Shown here piece after piece: positions 8,412 through 16,663 of a stretch of 55,081 nucleotides of DNA. How positions within the stretch are numbered: the first letter of the stretch is position 1; every line of letters begins with the position of its first letter. Both the position numbers and the translations under genes were made by a program. The stretch is from Thermoleophilia bacterium (GTDB lineage: Bacteria > Actinomycetota > Thermoleophilia > Gaiellales > Gaiellaceae), in assembly GCA_025929895.1 (NCBI GenBank), contig JAICPI010000013.1:1-55081 (forward strand). The letters are read 5' to 3'. The notes under the pieces are model-generated. The model did not search any database. It was not told the origin of the DNA and saw only the letters and a list, made by a program, of their open reading frames with translations.

Positions 8412-10186
8412 GCGGCCTGAGCGGGCGCGCGGCCGGCGTCTGGGCTCTCCGCTGGGCGCTGCTCGCGTTCGCGACCGTGCTCACCGTCGCAGCGCTGATC
8501 GTCGACGCTCAGCCCGTGGGCTCGCCGTGGTGGACGTATGCCGACGCCGATGCGTCGTACACCGGCTCCGGGCTGAACCTGATGCTCGGGGAGGAGATGA
8601 CGTTCGTCGACCACCCCGGGCTGCCGCTCACGGAGGTCGTCGCGATCGTCTCGGGCGCCGACGCGCTCCTCCGCGAGCGGAGCCTCTCGCACGAGGCCCG
8701 GCTCCGCTACGTCGACCGGACGCTGCTCGACCTCGATCGGGTCCGCTGGCTCTTCCGCGGAGTGGCGATCGCCTGCTACCTGCTCGGCGCCGCGCTCGCG
8801 TTCCTGCTCGCCGCGCGGCTCTTCGGTCACTGGAGCTGGGGCCTCGCCAACGGACTGCTCTGGCTCGCCGCGCCCGGCTTGATCCCGATGTCGATCCAGC
8901 TCCGGCCCGACGTGCCGCTCGCCATCCTCTGCCTCGTCTTCGCGTTCGCAGTGGCGCGCGCGGTCGAGCGCCGGTCGGTCGGGTGGTTCTCGGCCGCCGC
9001 GCTCGTCGTCGGGTTCGCCGGCATGGTCAAGCTGCACGCGTTCTCGCTGATCGTGCCGCTCGTGGTCGCCGCGATCTGGCGGCCGCCGTCCGAGCCCGAG
9101 GTGCTCCGGTCGCTCGCGCGCGCGAGGACGCTCGCGCGGTCCCGGCCGTGGGCGCTCGCCGGCTTCGGCGTGCCGTGGGTCGCGCTGGCGGTCCTCCTCA
9201 ACTGGGAGCGTTTCCCGTTCTCCCCGACGCGCGCCGAGCTTTCGGTCGTCCTGGTTCTCGCCGGCTTCACCCTCGCGGCGGTCCTCGCCGCAGTGGCCGT
9301 GGCCCTCCTCGGCGCGCCGTGGTGGATACGCCGCGTGGCGAGCCGCTTCCACGCGCTGCTCGTCGTCTCGTTCGTCACGGGCCTCGCGGTCCCGGTTGCC
9401 CTCGACGTCGAGGACGGGGTGCGCGCGCTGCACTACATCGTGCGGAACATGAGCGGGCAGGGCGTCCAGGAGGGCGTCGAGCCGTTCTCGACGCCGCTCT
9501 CCGCCATCGACGACATCGTCGGGACCTCCGCGGTGCTCGTCGTTCTGATCGGGATCGCCGCGGGGGTGGTGGGCGCAGTGCGCCGGCAACCCGTGCCGGT
9601 CGTCTGGGCGACAGCCGCCCTCGCCACGGGGGCGTTTGCGTACGCGCGGCCCCCGAACGTGCACTACTTCGCGCCGGCGTTCGTGTTCGCCGCTCTCGCG
9701 ATGCTCTGGCTGTTCCGGCGCGAGCCGCTCACGCGCATGCCGGTGCTCGCGTGGGTGGTCGTCCTCTACGCGTTCGTGCCCGCGTGGGACGGGCGGCTCG
9801 GCAGCACCGACGAGCAGGAGCGCTTCGCCGCGCTGGTTGCCCCGGCCAAGCGCTACGTCGAGCCTCGGCTCGGACCCGGCGAGGTCGCGGTCGTGCCGTC
9901 CAACTGGCCTTTCGCCGACTCGCGCTACTTCGAGCTCGTCGACATCTACGTGCAGCACACGCCCGCGTACCCGTATCGCTACCTGCCCGCGACGGCGACG
10001 GGCCGCGCGGAGGCCGCGCGGCGCGCAGTCCGCCCGAGGTTCTACGTCGGCCCGCTCGCCCAGAACCTGACCCAGTCCACCGAGGTCGAGCTCGGCGAGC
10101 TCGGTCGCTACACGATCGCCCCCGCGGACGGGCTCGTCGCCGAGATCGTCGCCGGGCCGGGCGTCGACCGCGGGTGGGAGCCGTGA
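8369..10186 (+). CDS. Polytopic membrane protein, GT-C (GT39-like) glycosyltransferase candidate
   Basis: A protein of about 590-605 residues with roughly ten or more hydrophobic segments. Features of lipid-linked-sugar dependent GT-C enzymes include an early loop with Asp/His residues (WWTYADADASYTGSG and FVDHPGLPLTE) and a C-terminal soluble part with VVPSNWPFADSRYF. The start is uncertain. A TTG at 8369 overlaps the upstream fusion gene by 43 bases, a CTG at 8408 would form a CTGA overlap with its stop, and the next ordinary start, GTG 8477, would remove the first membrane segment. Tight coupling to the methyltransferase-GT2 fusion suggests the fusion makes a polyprenyl-phosphate sugar that this protein uses as donor. 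Function is inferred from topology and context. Confidence 0.72.
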   Translation: MEVQGRPGLAPRSLSGLSGRAAGVWALRWALLAFATVLTVAALIVDAQPVGSPWWTYADADASYTGSGLNLMLGEEMTFVDHPGLPLTEVVAIVSGADALLRERSLSHEARLRYVDRTLLDLDRVRWLFRGVAIACYLLGAALAFLLAARLFGHWSWGLANGLLWLAAPGLIPMSIQLRPDVPLAILCLVFAFAVARAVERRSVGWFSAAALVVGFAGMVKLHAFSLIVPLVVAAIWRPPSEPEVLRSLARARTLARSRPWALAGFGVPWVALAVLLNWERFPFSPTRAELSVVLVLAGFTLAAVLAAVAVALLGAPWWIRRVASRFHALLVVSFVTGLAVPVALDVEDGVRALHYIVRNMSGQGVQEGVEPFSTPLSAIDDIVGTSAVLVVLIGIAAGVVGAVRRQPVPVVWATAALATGAFAYARPPNVHYFAPAFVFAALAMLWLFRREPLTRMPVLAWVVVLYAFVPAWDGRLGSTDEQERFAALVAPAKRYVEPRLGPGEVAVVPSNWPFADSRYFELVDIYVQHTPAYPYRYLPATATGRAEAARRAVRPRFYVGPLAQNLTQSTEVELGELGRYTIAPADGLVAEIVAGPGVDRGWEP

Positions 10187-10196
10187 GCCGAGCCGC

Positions 10197-10928
10197 TCAG
10201 CGCCGCTCGAGCACGACGAGGCAGCGAAAGGCCGCGAGCCGACCGAGCACCGGCAGCAGCGCGCGCTCGAGCGCGAACAGCGGCCTGTAGAGAGCGGCGG
10301 GGAGCAACGGCGGCTTCGTGACGCCGCCCGAGAGCGGGTAGACGAGGAGCGCGAGCAGCCGGCGCTCCGCGACCGCGAACCCGGGCCAGCGCCGCTCGAA
10401 CTCCGCGAGGTGCCGGAAGAAGACGAGCGTCGCCCGCGCCTGGTTCGAGTTCATCGGGTCCTTCGCGGCGTGCTGGTCGTCGGCGAACGCGTCGGCATCG
10501 AGGTCGGTCCGCTCGTGGTGGAAACTCCGGTACGCGCAGTACGACACGGGCGAGCAATACGGGTCGAGGACGATCAGTCGCCCGCCCGGGGCGAGCACGC
10601 GAGCCGCGGCGTCGAGAAACCGCGAGGGGCTCGCGAGGTGGTGGAAGACGTCGATCAGGACGAGGTTCACGACCGAGGCCTCGTCGAAGGGGAGGTCCTC
10701 GGCGTCGACGACCCGCTCGGCCCAGGGTGTCGGCTGGACGTCGCTCGTCACGACCTCGGGGTAGTGCTCCTTGAAGCGGCTGATCCCGCTGCCGAGCTCG
10801 ACCGTCGGGCCGGGTGCGGACGACAGCCGCGCGGCGACCAGGTCGTACCAGGAGTGGTAGAGGCGCCGGACGAGCGGACGGCGCTGCCACGCCTCCTCCT
10901 GCGCGCGCAACTCGTCGACGAGAGTCAT
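10197..10928 (-). CDS. Class I SAM-dependent methyltransferase
   Basis: The 243-residue protein has TVELGSGISRFKEHYP as SAM-binding motif I, an acidic TSDVQPTPWA after strand 2, and DVFHHLASPSRFL followed by RVLAPGGRLIVLDPYCSP as motifs II-III, which match methyltransferase families 11 and 25. The ATG at 10928 is preferred: longer starts at 10961 and 10970 would run into the promoter and first codon of the divergent methyltransferase at 10969. It converges with the membrane protein ending at 10186, only ten bases away. The role is probably methylation of a glycan or lipid intermediate; the substrate is unknown. Confidence 0.85.
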   Translation of the reverse strand: MTLVDELRAQEEAWQRRPLVRRLYHSWYDLVAARLSSAPGPTVELGSGISRFKEHYPEVVTSDVQPTPWAERVVDAEDLPFDEASVVNLVLIDVFHHLASPSRFLDAAARVLAPGGRLIVLDPYCSPVSYCAYRSFHHERTDLDADAFADDQHAAKDPMNSNQARATLVFFRHLAEFERRWPGFAVAERRLLALLVYPLSGGVTKPPLLPAALYRPLFALERALLPVLGRLAAFRCLVVLERR

Positions 10929-10955
10929 CGCGCTCGGGCGGGCACGCTCCGAAAC

Positions 10956-10961
10956 TACCAT
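10956..10961 (+). promoter_or_regulatory. -10 element for the methyltransferase at 10969
   Basis: TACCAT is seven bases before the ATG, in the 40-base space between two divergent methyltransferase genes. Confidence 0.5.
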
Positions 10962-10968
10962 CGGGGAC

Positions 10969-11724
10969 ATGAGCGATCGGCTGTCACCGTCTGCGGGCGA
11001 GAAGCGCTACGCGGCCGAGCGCCGCCAGGGTCAGGAGTTCGCGAGCCACGACCTCGAGCGCTACTGGGGCTGGTCGAGCCCGGCCGGCCGGATCCGCGCC
11101 GACCGGCGCGCGCGCTTCCTGATCGAGCACGCCGGGCTTCGGCCTGGGATGCGCTGCCTCGAGCTCGGGTCCGGGACGGGCGAGTTCACGCGGCGCCTCG
11201 TCGACTCGGGGTGCGAGCTGACCGCCGTCGAGCTCAGCGAGGAGCTCGCCGAGCGCTGCCGCGAGCGGCTGGGCGGCCGGGCCGAGGTCGTCGTCGGCAA
11301 CATCGAGACCGGCGAGGGGCTCGAGGGACGGACGTTCGACGCGATCGTCGGCGTCAGCGTCCTGCACCACGTGAACATGGATCTCTGCCTCCGGAACACG
11401 TTCGCCCGGCTCGTGCAGGGCGGTCGTTTCGCGTTCAGCGAGCCGAACCTCGCGAACCCGCAGGTGTGGACGATGAAGAACGTCCGCTTCGTCGGGCGAC
11501 GCCTGCACGAGACAGAGCACGAGACGGCGTTCCTCGCGTCGAGGCTCCGCCGACGCCTCGAGGCCGCCGGCCTTGCGGTCGACGTCTGCGAGCCCTTCGA
11601 GTTCCTCCACCCCGCGACGCCTGCGCGCCTGATCAGGACGGTCGAGCGGGTCGAGCGGCTGCTCGAGCGGACCCCGGCTCGGACGATCGCAGGATCGATC
11701 CGGTTCGCCGGCCGTCGCCCGTGA
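10969..11724 (+). CDS. Class I SAM-dependent methyltransferase
   Basis: This 251-residue protein shows CLELGSGTGEFTRRL (motif I), VELSEELAERC, and SVLHHVNMDLCLRNTFARLVQGGRFAFSEPN-type motifs II-III, typical of methyltransferase domain 11/12 proteins. The ATG at 10969 has TACCAT seven bases upstream and is back-to-back with another methyltransferase. Its 3' end overlaps the convergent O-antigen ligase gene by 92 bases, which is unusually long; both reading frames show clear family features up to their ends. It probably methylates a sugar or lipid head in the same glycan pathway. Confidence 0.88.
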   Translation: MSDRLSPSAGEKRYAAERRQGQEFASHDLERYWGWSSPAGRIRADRRARFLIEHAGLRPGMRCLELGSGTGEFTRRLVDSGCELTAVELSEELAERCRERLGGRAEVVVGNIETGEGLEGRTFDAIVGVSVLHHVNMDLCLRNTFARLVQGGRFAFSEPNLANPQVWTMKNVRFVGRRLHETEHETAFLASRLRRRLEAAGLAVDVCEPFEFLHPATPARLIRTVERVERLLERTPARTIAGSIRFAGRRP

Positions 11725-12952
11725 CGATCGGCAGCGCGAGCGCGAACGCCGCCAGGACGTAGAAGTAGTAGAACTGCATCGTCAGGTAGAACGCGTTCGC
11801 GGCCATCGTTCCGACGAGCGCGGCGGTCAACCCCCACGCGAGCCTCGGCTCGAACGCCCGCGCTGCACGCAGCCGCCGGAAGAGCCAGACGAGGAAGGCC
11901 GCGAAGAGCGCGGTGCCGACGAGCCCGGTCTCGACGAGCAGCGCGACGTAGAAGGAGTGCGGCCCCCAGTTGTCCTTTCCGGTCGCGAACTCGTAGTAGA
12001 CCGAGAAGTTGTTCAGCCCGAGACCGAAGAGCGGATGCCTCGTGAGCACGTCGGGGATGAACCCGTAGACGTCGAAGTGCGCAGACGTCGAGCGGTCGTC
12101 CGTCGCGACCCGTGAGCGGATCACCTCGAGGAAGAAGTCAGCCCGGCGCGCCACGATCCACGCCAGCGCGGCGGCGACGAGCGCGAGCGGGACCACGACC
12201 GCGCGCGAGAGCAGCTCGCTGCGGTACTGCGCGAACAGCACGACGAGCCCGACCGCGAGGCCGAGCAGCGCGCTCCGCGAGAGCGTCGCCAGCTCGACCA
12301 CGAGCAGGAAGGCGAGCAGCGCGCCGAGCCAGACCTGCCGCGAGCGCAGGTAGATCGGCGTGAGTGCCAGCAGCGGGACGAGCAGCATGATCCCGAGGTG
12401 GTTCGGGTCGCCCGTCAGGGCGTTCGGCCGGTAGACGCTCTGCTCGCCGCCGACGACGCCGTAGACGTTGATCTGGCTCGCCCCCCGCGTGAGCGGGCTG
12501 AGCACCAGCGTGTCGAGGTTGAACCCGACGCGCGCGAGCGCGAGCTGCACGATCCCGTACGCCGCGTTCGCCGCGATCCCGGCCACGAACACGCCGAACG
12601 CGAAGAGCGTGAAGCGCGCTCCCCGGCGCGCGAGGTACGCGACGCCCGCAGCGAGGAAGCCGAAGTGGAGCACGAACTTGACGAGGCCCTTCGACCACTG
12701 GGCGACTCCCTGCGACGTCTCGAGGTTCGAGAAGCCGATCAGGTAGACGGCGAGGAACGCGCCTGCGAGCGCGAGCGCGAGCGCGGCTGTGCGCGTGACG
12801 CTCCAGTCGTCGGCCGCGATCCGGTCGACGAGGAACGAGGCGAGGAAGAGCGCGGTCAGCACGTCCGCGAGCGTCAGCGTCCCGCCCACCGACCAGTGCA
12901 CCTTCTCGAACGTGACCGAGAAGACGGTGGCGAGGAAGAGGATCCGGGTCAC
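11633..12952 (-). CDS. O-antigen ligase/polymerase family membrane protein
   Basis: The 439-residue protein has about ten to twelve hydrophobic helices and the Wzy/WaaL (Wzy_C) pattern. A large extracytoplasmic loop before the last helices carries RHPLFGLGLNNFSVYYEF and WGPHSFYVALLVETGLVG, matching the H-P-[LF]-x-G-x-G...HN/S...E-x-G signature of O-antigen ligases. Membrane-bound members polymerise or transfer lipid-linked oligosaccharides on the outer face of the membrane. The GTG at 12952 forms a GTGA overlap with the upstream glycosyltransferase, placing it last in the operon that begins with the HD-GYP gene. The final 25 residues are Arg/Ala/Pro-rich and overlap the convergent methyltransferase gene. 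Confidence 0.87.
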   Translation of the reverse strand: MTRILFLATVFSVTFEKVHWSVGGTLTLADVLTALFLASFLVDRIAADDWSVTRTAALALALAGAFLAVYLIGFSNLETSQGVAQWSKGLVKFVLHFGFLAAGVAYLARRGARFTLFAFGVFVAGIAANAAYGIVQLALARVGFNLDTLVLSPLTRGASQINVYGVVGGEQSVYRPNALTGDPNHLGIMLLVPLLALTPIYLRSRQVWLGALLAFLLVVELATLSRSALLGLAVGLVVLFAQYRSELLSRAVVVPLALVAAALAWIVARRADFFLEVIRSRVATDDRSTSAHFDVYGFIPDVLTRHPLFGLGLNNFSVYYEFATGKDNWGPHSFYVALLVETGLVGTALFAAFLVWLFRRLRAARAFEPRLAWGLTAALVGTMAANAFYLTMQFYYFYVLAAFALALPIVTGDGRRTGSILRSSEPGSARAAARPARPS

Positions 12953-14199
12953 ACGACCCCCTCGAGCGCGCGCAGAAGATCCTCGGCGCGCGTGCGGCGG
13001 TCAATCCGTGCACGCACGTCGTCGCCGAGCGGCGTCCGCGTGAGCTCGCCCGCCGTCCACCGGTCGTGCAGCCTCCGCAGCGCCCGCTCGATCGCCTCGT
13101 CGTCGTCGGGCGCGACGACCTCGCTCACCGCCGCCTGCCGGACGAGCTCGGCGGTCGCGCCCTTGACGGGCACCGCGGCGAGGATCGGCCGCTCCGCCGC
13201 GAGGTACTCGAACACCTTCGCCGCGATCACGCCCGCCCCGCGCTCCGGGACGTCCGGCATCAGCAGCAGGAGCACCTCCGAGTCGCGCTGGAGGGCGAGC
13301 GAGCGGCGGCGCGGGACGTAGGGCATGAGGTCGAGCCGCTCGCCGAGCCCGAGCGTCTCCACCCACTCGCGGTCGGCGGTGCGGAAGTCGCCGACGAAGC
13401 GGGCGACCGCGTTCGGCAGGTCGGCACGCGCGAACGCGCGCAGGAACGGACGAGGGTCGCGCTTGCCGAACATCGCACCCGTGTGCGTGATCCGGAACCG
13501 CTCCCCCGGGTGGTACTCGAGACCCGCGAAGTCGTCGAAGTCCGCGCCGTTCGGGATCACCGAGAGCGGCTGTGCGGCGCCGAGCGACCGCAGCTCCTCG
13601 GCGATGAAGTCCGAGACCGTGACGACGCCGTCGGCGTAGCGCGCGATCAGCCGCGCGACTCCCTCCTGGGTCTTCTCCTTCGCGCGGGCCGCGAGCCGCT
13701 CGACGGGCCGGTCGGCGTTGCGGATCATCGAGTCGCGCACGTCCGCGACCCAGCGTACGCCGGTCGCCCGCTTGACCGCCGCGCCAATCAGGTGCACCGA
13801 GTTCGGCGGCGAGGTGGTCACGACCGCGTCGATCCCCTCCGCTCGGACGAGCCTGATCGCGGCGGGGATCGCCGTCGCGTTCCACGTCACGTTCTCGTCG
13901 GGCACGAGCACCCGGCGGTAGGTGAGGAGCGCCATCTTCGCGGCGCGCTCGAGCGCACCCGCGCCGTGGAGCTCCTCCGCGACGCGCCGTCCCTTCGGAC
14001 CGACGTAGCGCGCGCGGTGCACCCAGGCCTGCGTCGGCTCGGGCAGGTCCTCGTCGCGGTGGATCCACTTCGAGTCGTCGGGCGCGAGCACGTGCGTCTC
14101 GACGCCGAGCGCCGGGAGGTGCGTCGCGAGCTTGAGCGGCCGCTGGACGCCGGCCCCGCCCGCGGGCGGCCAGTACATCGTCACGAGCAGGACCTTCAC
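12949..14199 (-). CDS. Glycosyltransferase family 4
   Basis: The 416-residue GT-B protein has VTMYWPPAGGAGVQRPLK at the N-terminus, typical of the WbuB/WcaI-like GT4 subgroup, then VVTTSPPNSVHLIG and WVADVRDS in the acceptor domain, VTVSDFIAEEL and VIPNGADFDDF at the linker, and GAGVIAAKVFEYLAAERPILA in the donor site. The GTG at 14199 makes a GTGA overlap with the ATP-grasp gene upstream, and its own TGA overlaps the O-antigen ligase start. The four-gene order HD-GYP, ATP-grasp, GT4, polymerase suggests a single exported polysaccharide. Donor sugar is unknown. Confidence 0.92.
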   Translation of the reverse strand: MKVLLVTMYWPPAGGAGVQRPLKLATHLPALGVETHVLAPDDSKWIHRDEDLPEPTQAWVHRARYVGPKGRRVAEELHGAGALERAAKMALLTYRRVLVPDENVTWNATAIPAAIRLVRAEGIDAVVTTSPPNSVHLIGAAVKRATGVRWVADVRDSMIRNADRPVERLAARAKEKTQEGVARLIARYADGVVTVSDFIAEELRSLGAAQPLSVIPNGADFDDFAGLEYHPGERFRITHTGAMFGKRDPRPFLRAFARADLPNAVARFVGDFRTADREWVETLGLGERLDLMPYVPRRRSLALQRDSEVLLLLMPDVPERGAGVIAAKVFEYLAAERPILAAVPVKGATAELVRQAAVSEVVAPDDDEAIERALRRLHDRWTAGELTRTPLGDDVRARIDRRTRAEDLLRALEGVV

Positions 14200-15272
14200 G
14201 ACCGGCGCACCGCCCGGAGCAGCACCCGCGCGCCGTGGACGAGGCCGGGCCTCGGGTCGTCCCACGCGAACGTCGGCTCGACGAACGGGGGCCGCGGCAG
14301 GCGCGGCCGTTCGCCCGGCATCAGCGCGAGCGCCCATGTGCGGGGGCGACCGTCCATCCGCACGGGCTCGACGCGCTCCCCGGTCAGGTCGCGGTAGGCG
14401 ATCAGGGGCAGGTCGACCCCGCACGCACGCGCGAGCGAGTGCCACTGCCAGAGCCGCGGGTTGATCTCCATCAGCTTGAACCGCCCGTCGCGCGGGTCCC
14501 GCTTGAACTCGACCTGCGCCAGCCCGTTGCAACCGAGCCGCCGCATCAGCTCGAGCCCCGAGTCGACCACCTCCTGCACCCACACCGCCTCGGCGAGCCG
14601 AGCGGTGCCGATCCCGGGCGGTGTCTGGACGAGCTTGCGGCCGCAGAAGAGCCCGAGCGGCTCGAGCGACTCGTTCAGGTACGCACCGAGGCTGTAGAGC
14701 TCGTCGTCCCCACCGGGGATGAGCTCCTGCACCATCGGCTCCCACGGCTCGGTCTGCGCGAACGCCTCCTCGACCTCGCGCGGCGACCGGCAGACCACGG
14801 CCTGGCGACCGTACCGCTGGCGGAACCCGACCGGCTCCGACGGCTTCAGGAGCACCGGGTAGCCGAGCTCCTCGGCCGCCGCGACCGCCTCGGCGGCGCT
14901 CGCCGGGAAGCGCGTCTCCGGCGTGTCGCGGGCCGCCTCGAGCTGGACGCGCTTGCGCTGGATGCGCGCGAGGTCGCGCGGGAACGGGCAGGCGAGCTCG
15001 AGCTCGTCGCGGTGCCGCGCGATCGCCTCGAGCCCCTCGTCGTGCGTCGCGAAGACGACGCCCGGCCCGAGCGCGCGAAGCGCGGCGACGAACCCGTCCT
15101 CGTCGGCGAGCGGGCTCGGGGCGACGACGTTCGTGGCGAAGCGCGAGCGGAACCCGAGCGCGCTCGAGCGGTGGTCGACCGCGAAGACCCGCACGCCGGC
15201 GCGCCCGAGCGACCTGATCGCCGAGAGGCCGTTGACGAACCCGACGTCGACGACGATTGCGGGGGGCGCCAC
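14196..15272 (-). CDS. ATP-grasp carboxylate-amine ligase-like protein
   Basis: The 358-residue protein has an N-terminal Rossmann-like segment (VVDVGFVNGLSAIRSLGRAG), a central lid with GYPVLLKPSEPVGFRQRYG, and a C-terminal metal-ATP site with AQVEFKRDPRDGRFKLMEINPRLWQW, where EINPR supplies the Mg ligands. ATP-grasp enzymes join a carboxylate, via acyl phosphate, to an amine or thiol. In polysaccharide loci they are suspected of amidating sugar acids or acylating aminosugars. The GTG start at 15272 has TACCCT eight bases upstream, inside the end of the HD-GYP gene, so it may be transcribed both with and without that gene. Substrate is unknown. Confidence 0.85.
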   Translation of the reverse strand: MAPPAIVVDVGFVNGLSAIRSLGRAGVRVFAVDHRSSALGFRSRFATNVVAPSPLADEDGFVAALRALGPGVVFATHDEGLEAIARHRDELELACPFPRDLARIQRKRVQLEAARDTPETRFPASAAEAVAAAEELGYPVLLKPSEPVGFRQRYGRQAVVCRSPREVEEAFAQTEPWEPMVQELIPGGDDELYSLGAYLNESLEPLGLFCGRKLVQTPPGIGTARLAEAVWVQEVVDSGLELMRRLGCNGLAQVEFKRDPRDGRFKLMEINPRLWQWHSLARACGVDLPLIAYRDLTGERVEPVRMDGRPRTWALALMPGERPRLPRPPFVEPTFAWDDPRPGLVHGARVLLRAVRRS

Positions 15273-15280
15273 GAGGCATG

Positions 15281-15286
15281 AGGGTA
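15281..15286 (-). promoter_or_regulatory. -10 element for the ATP-grasp gene at 15272
   Basis: TACCCT is eight bases before the GTG, in the 24-base gap after the HD-GYP gene. Confidence 0.5.
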
Positions 15287-15296
15287 TGGGAGCGCG

Positions 15297-16532
15297 CTAC
15301 GCGGCGGCGGGCATCAGCTCGCGGTAGATCGCCCGGAGCTGCGACTCGCGGCCCGCGAACGACGCGACGACCGACGGATCGAACTGCGTTCCGGTGCGCA
15401 CGAGGATCTCGTCGACCGCCGCCTCCCACGGGACGGCCTTTCGGTACGGACGGTCGCTCGTCATCGCGTCGAGCGCGTCCGCGACGGCGAAGACGCGCGC
15501 GGCGACCGGAACGTCCTTGCCGACGAGCCCGTAGGGGTAGCCGCCGCCGTCCCAGCGCTCGTGGTGCGAGCGGACGACGGCGATCCCGTGGCCCTGCATC
15601 ACGGCGACGTCCGCCAGGATCGCCGCGCCGGTGAGCGGGTGCTCACGCAGGAGCCGGAGCTCGGCGTCCGTGAGCCTGCCGGGCTTGTTCAGGATGCCGT
15701 CGGGGACGGCGATCTTGCCGATGTCGTGCAGGAGGAAGCCGTACTCGAGGCCGGGATCCTCGAGCAGCGTGGGGTCCACGGCCTCCGTCAGCTCGAGCGC
15801 GTAGCGCTGCACGCGGAGCGCGTGGTGGCGCGTGCTCGGGTCCCGCGCCTCGAGCGCGTCCGCGAGCGCAGTCGTCGCCTGCCGGTAGCGCTGCTGGAGC
15901 AGCCGCCGCTGCCGGCGCTCGACCTCGAGCAGCTTGCTGACGTCGCGCGCGTAGATCAGCAGCTGCTCGGTCCCTTCCTGCGCCGCCTCGACGAGCCGGT
16001 CGTCGGTGGCGGGCAGCCGGTCGACGAGGTCGATCAGCTCGATCGGGCTGAACGGCTTCCGCAGCAGCGCGTGTGCGCCCGCCGCCCGTGCTTCGATCGC
16101 GCTCGTGTCCGCTCCCGTGAGCAGGATCACGGTCGGCGGGGCCTCGGACCTCGACTGGAGCTCGGCGGCGAGGCTCAGGCCGCTTCGCCCGGGCAGCCCC
16201 ACGTCGAGCACGACGACGTCGGGCTTGAGGAAGAGCGCGAGCGACGAAGCCTCCTCGGCGCTCGCCGCCTCCCTGACGTCGAACTCGTCCGCGGGGAACG
16301 TCGTCCGGAGCAGGAGGCGAAGCGGTGCGTCGTCGTCGACGATCAGGACCCGCCGGCGCGTCGTCGCCGGAGGCGGCGGCTGGGCCGGCAGGCTGGAGGC
16401 GATCTCCTCGAAGCTGGAGACGTCGTCCCGTCCCGAGATCGCGAACACGCGGCCGACGAGGAGCGCCGCCACGAGCGAAATCGAGGCCCAGCCGACGATC
16501 CCGACGAGGAGCCAGACCAACCAGCTCGGCAT
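15297..16532 (-). CDS. Membrane-anchored receiver domain plus HD-GYP c-di-GMP phosphodiesterase
   Basis: The 411-residue protein has one membrane segment (about 4-26), a Pro-rich linker, a receiver domain (about 60-175) and an HD-GYP domain (about 215-400). The receiver keeps the acidic pair in VDDDAP, the phosphoacceptor Asp110 (VVVLDVGLPG), Thr in LLTGAD and Lys159 (LRKPF). The HD-GYP part has HDIGKIAVPDGILNKPG and HHERWDGGGYPYG, so all metal ligands and the GYP signature are present and it should hydrolyse c-di-GMP. The ATG at 16532 is chosen because AAAGGGGG lies six bases upstream; it is one of few strong Shine-Dalgarno sites here. It heads a polysaccharide operon, suggesting c-di-GMP control of glycan production. 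A membrane-tethered receiver without a visible partner kinase is uncommon. Confidence 0.92.
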   Translation of the reverse strand: MPSWLVWLLVGIVGWASISLVAALLVGRVFAISGRDDVSSFEEIASSLPAQPPPPATTRRRVLIVDDDAPLRLLLRTTFPADEFDVREAASAEEASSLALFLKPDVVVLDVGLPGRSGLSLAAELQSRSEAPPTVILLTGADTSAIEARAAGAHALLRKPFSPIELIDLVDRLPATDDRLVEAAQEGTEQLLIYARDVSKLLEVERRQRRLLQQRYRQATTALADALEARDPSTRHHALRVQRYALELTEAVDPTLLEDPGLEYGFLLHDIGKIAVPDGILNKPGRLTDAELRLLREHPLTGAAILADVAVMQGHGIAVVRSHHERWDGGGYPYGLVGKDVPVAARVFAVADALDAMTSDRPYRKAVPWEAAVDEILVRTGTQFDPSVVASFAGRESQLRAIYRELMPAAA

Positions 16533-16538
16533 CTCGCG

Positions 16539-16546
16539 CCCCCTTT
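16539..16546 (-). promoter_or_regulatory. Shine-Dalgarno site fixing the HD-GYP start
   Basis: AAAGGGGG ends six bases before ATG 16532 and supports this start over the upstream in-frame ATG at 16589. Confidence 0.65.
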
Positions 16547-16643
16547 CTGCTCCTGCGGCCTCGGTGAACCAGACGTGACGGCGGGCCACAGGAACACCGT
16601 CGCTCCACAGTGTGCCTGCACAGGCGCACCGTCGCGACGCGAA

Positions 16644-16659
16644 TCACTCGATCGAGTGA
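16644..16659. promoter_or_regulatory. 16-bp perfect palindrome, candidate operator
   Basis: TCACTCGATCGAGTGA reads the same on both strands with no spacer. It lies four bases beyond the TGA of the membrane protein gene ending at 16664 and about 112 bases upstream of the HD-GYP start. A perfect palindrome without loop is more typical of a dimeric regulator site than of a terminator hairpin. Confidence 0.45.
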
Positions 16660-16663
16660 CGCC

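Larger units (their letters stand above)
16533..16663. other. 131-base intergenic region upstream of the HD-GYP gene
   Basis: No plausible reading frame is seen. It holds a 16-bp perfect palindrome (16644-16659) and a smaller inverted repeat with arms TGTGC/GCACA at 16611-16622. On the minus strand it must carry the promoter and 5' leader of the HD-GYP gene, whose Shine-Dalgarno sequence is at 16539-16546. I could not pick a convincing -10 hexamer. Confidence 0.5.

Noticed and set aside
10929-10970. Longer N-terminus for the minus-strand methyltransferase, starting at 10961 or 10970.
   Set aside because: It would overlap the start codon and promoter of the divergent methyltransferase; the ATG at 10928 gives a normal length.
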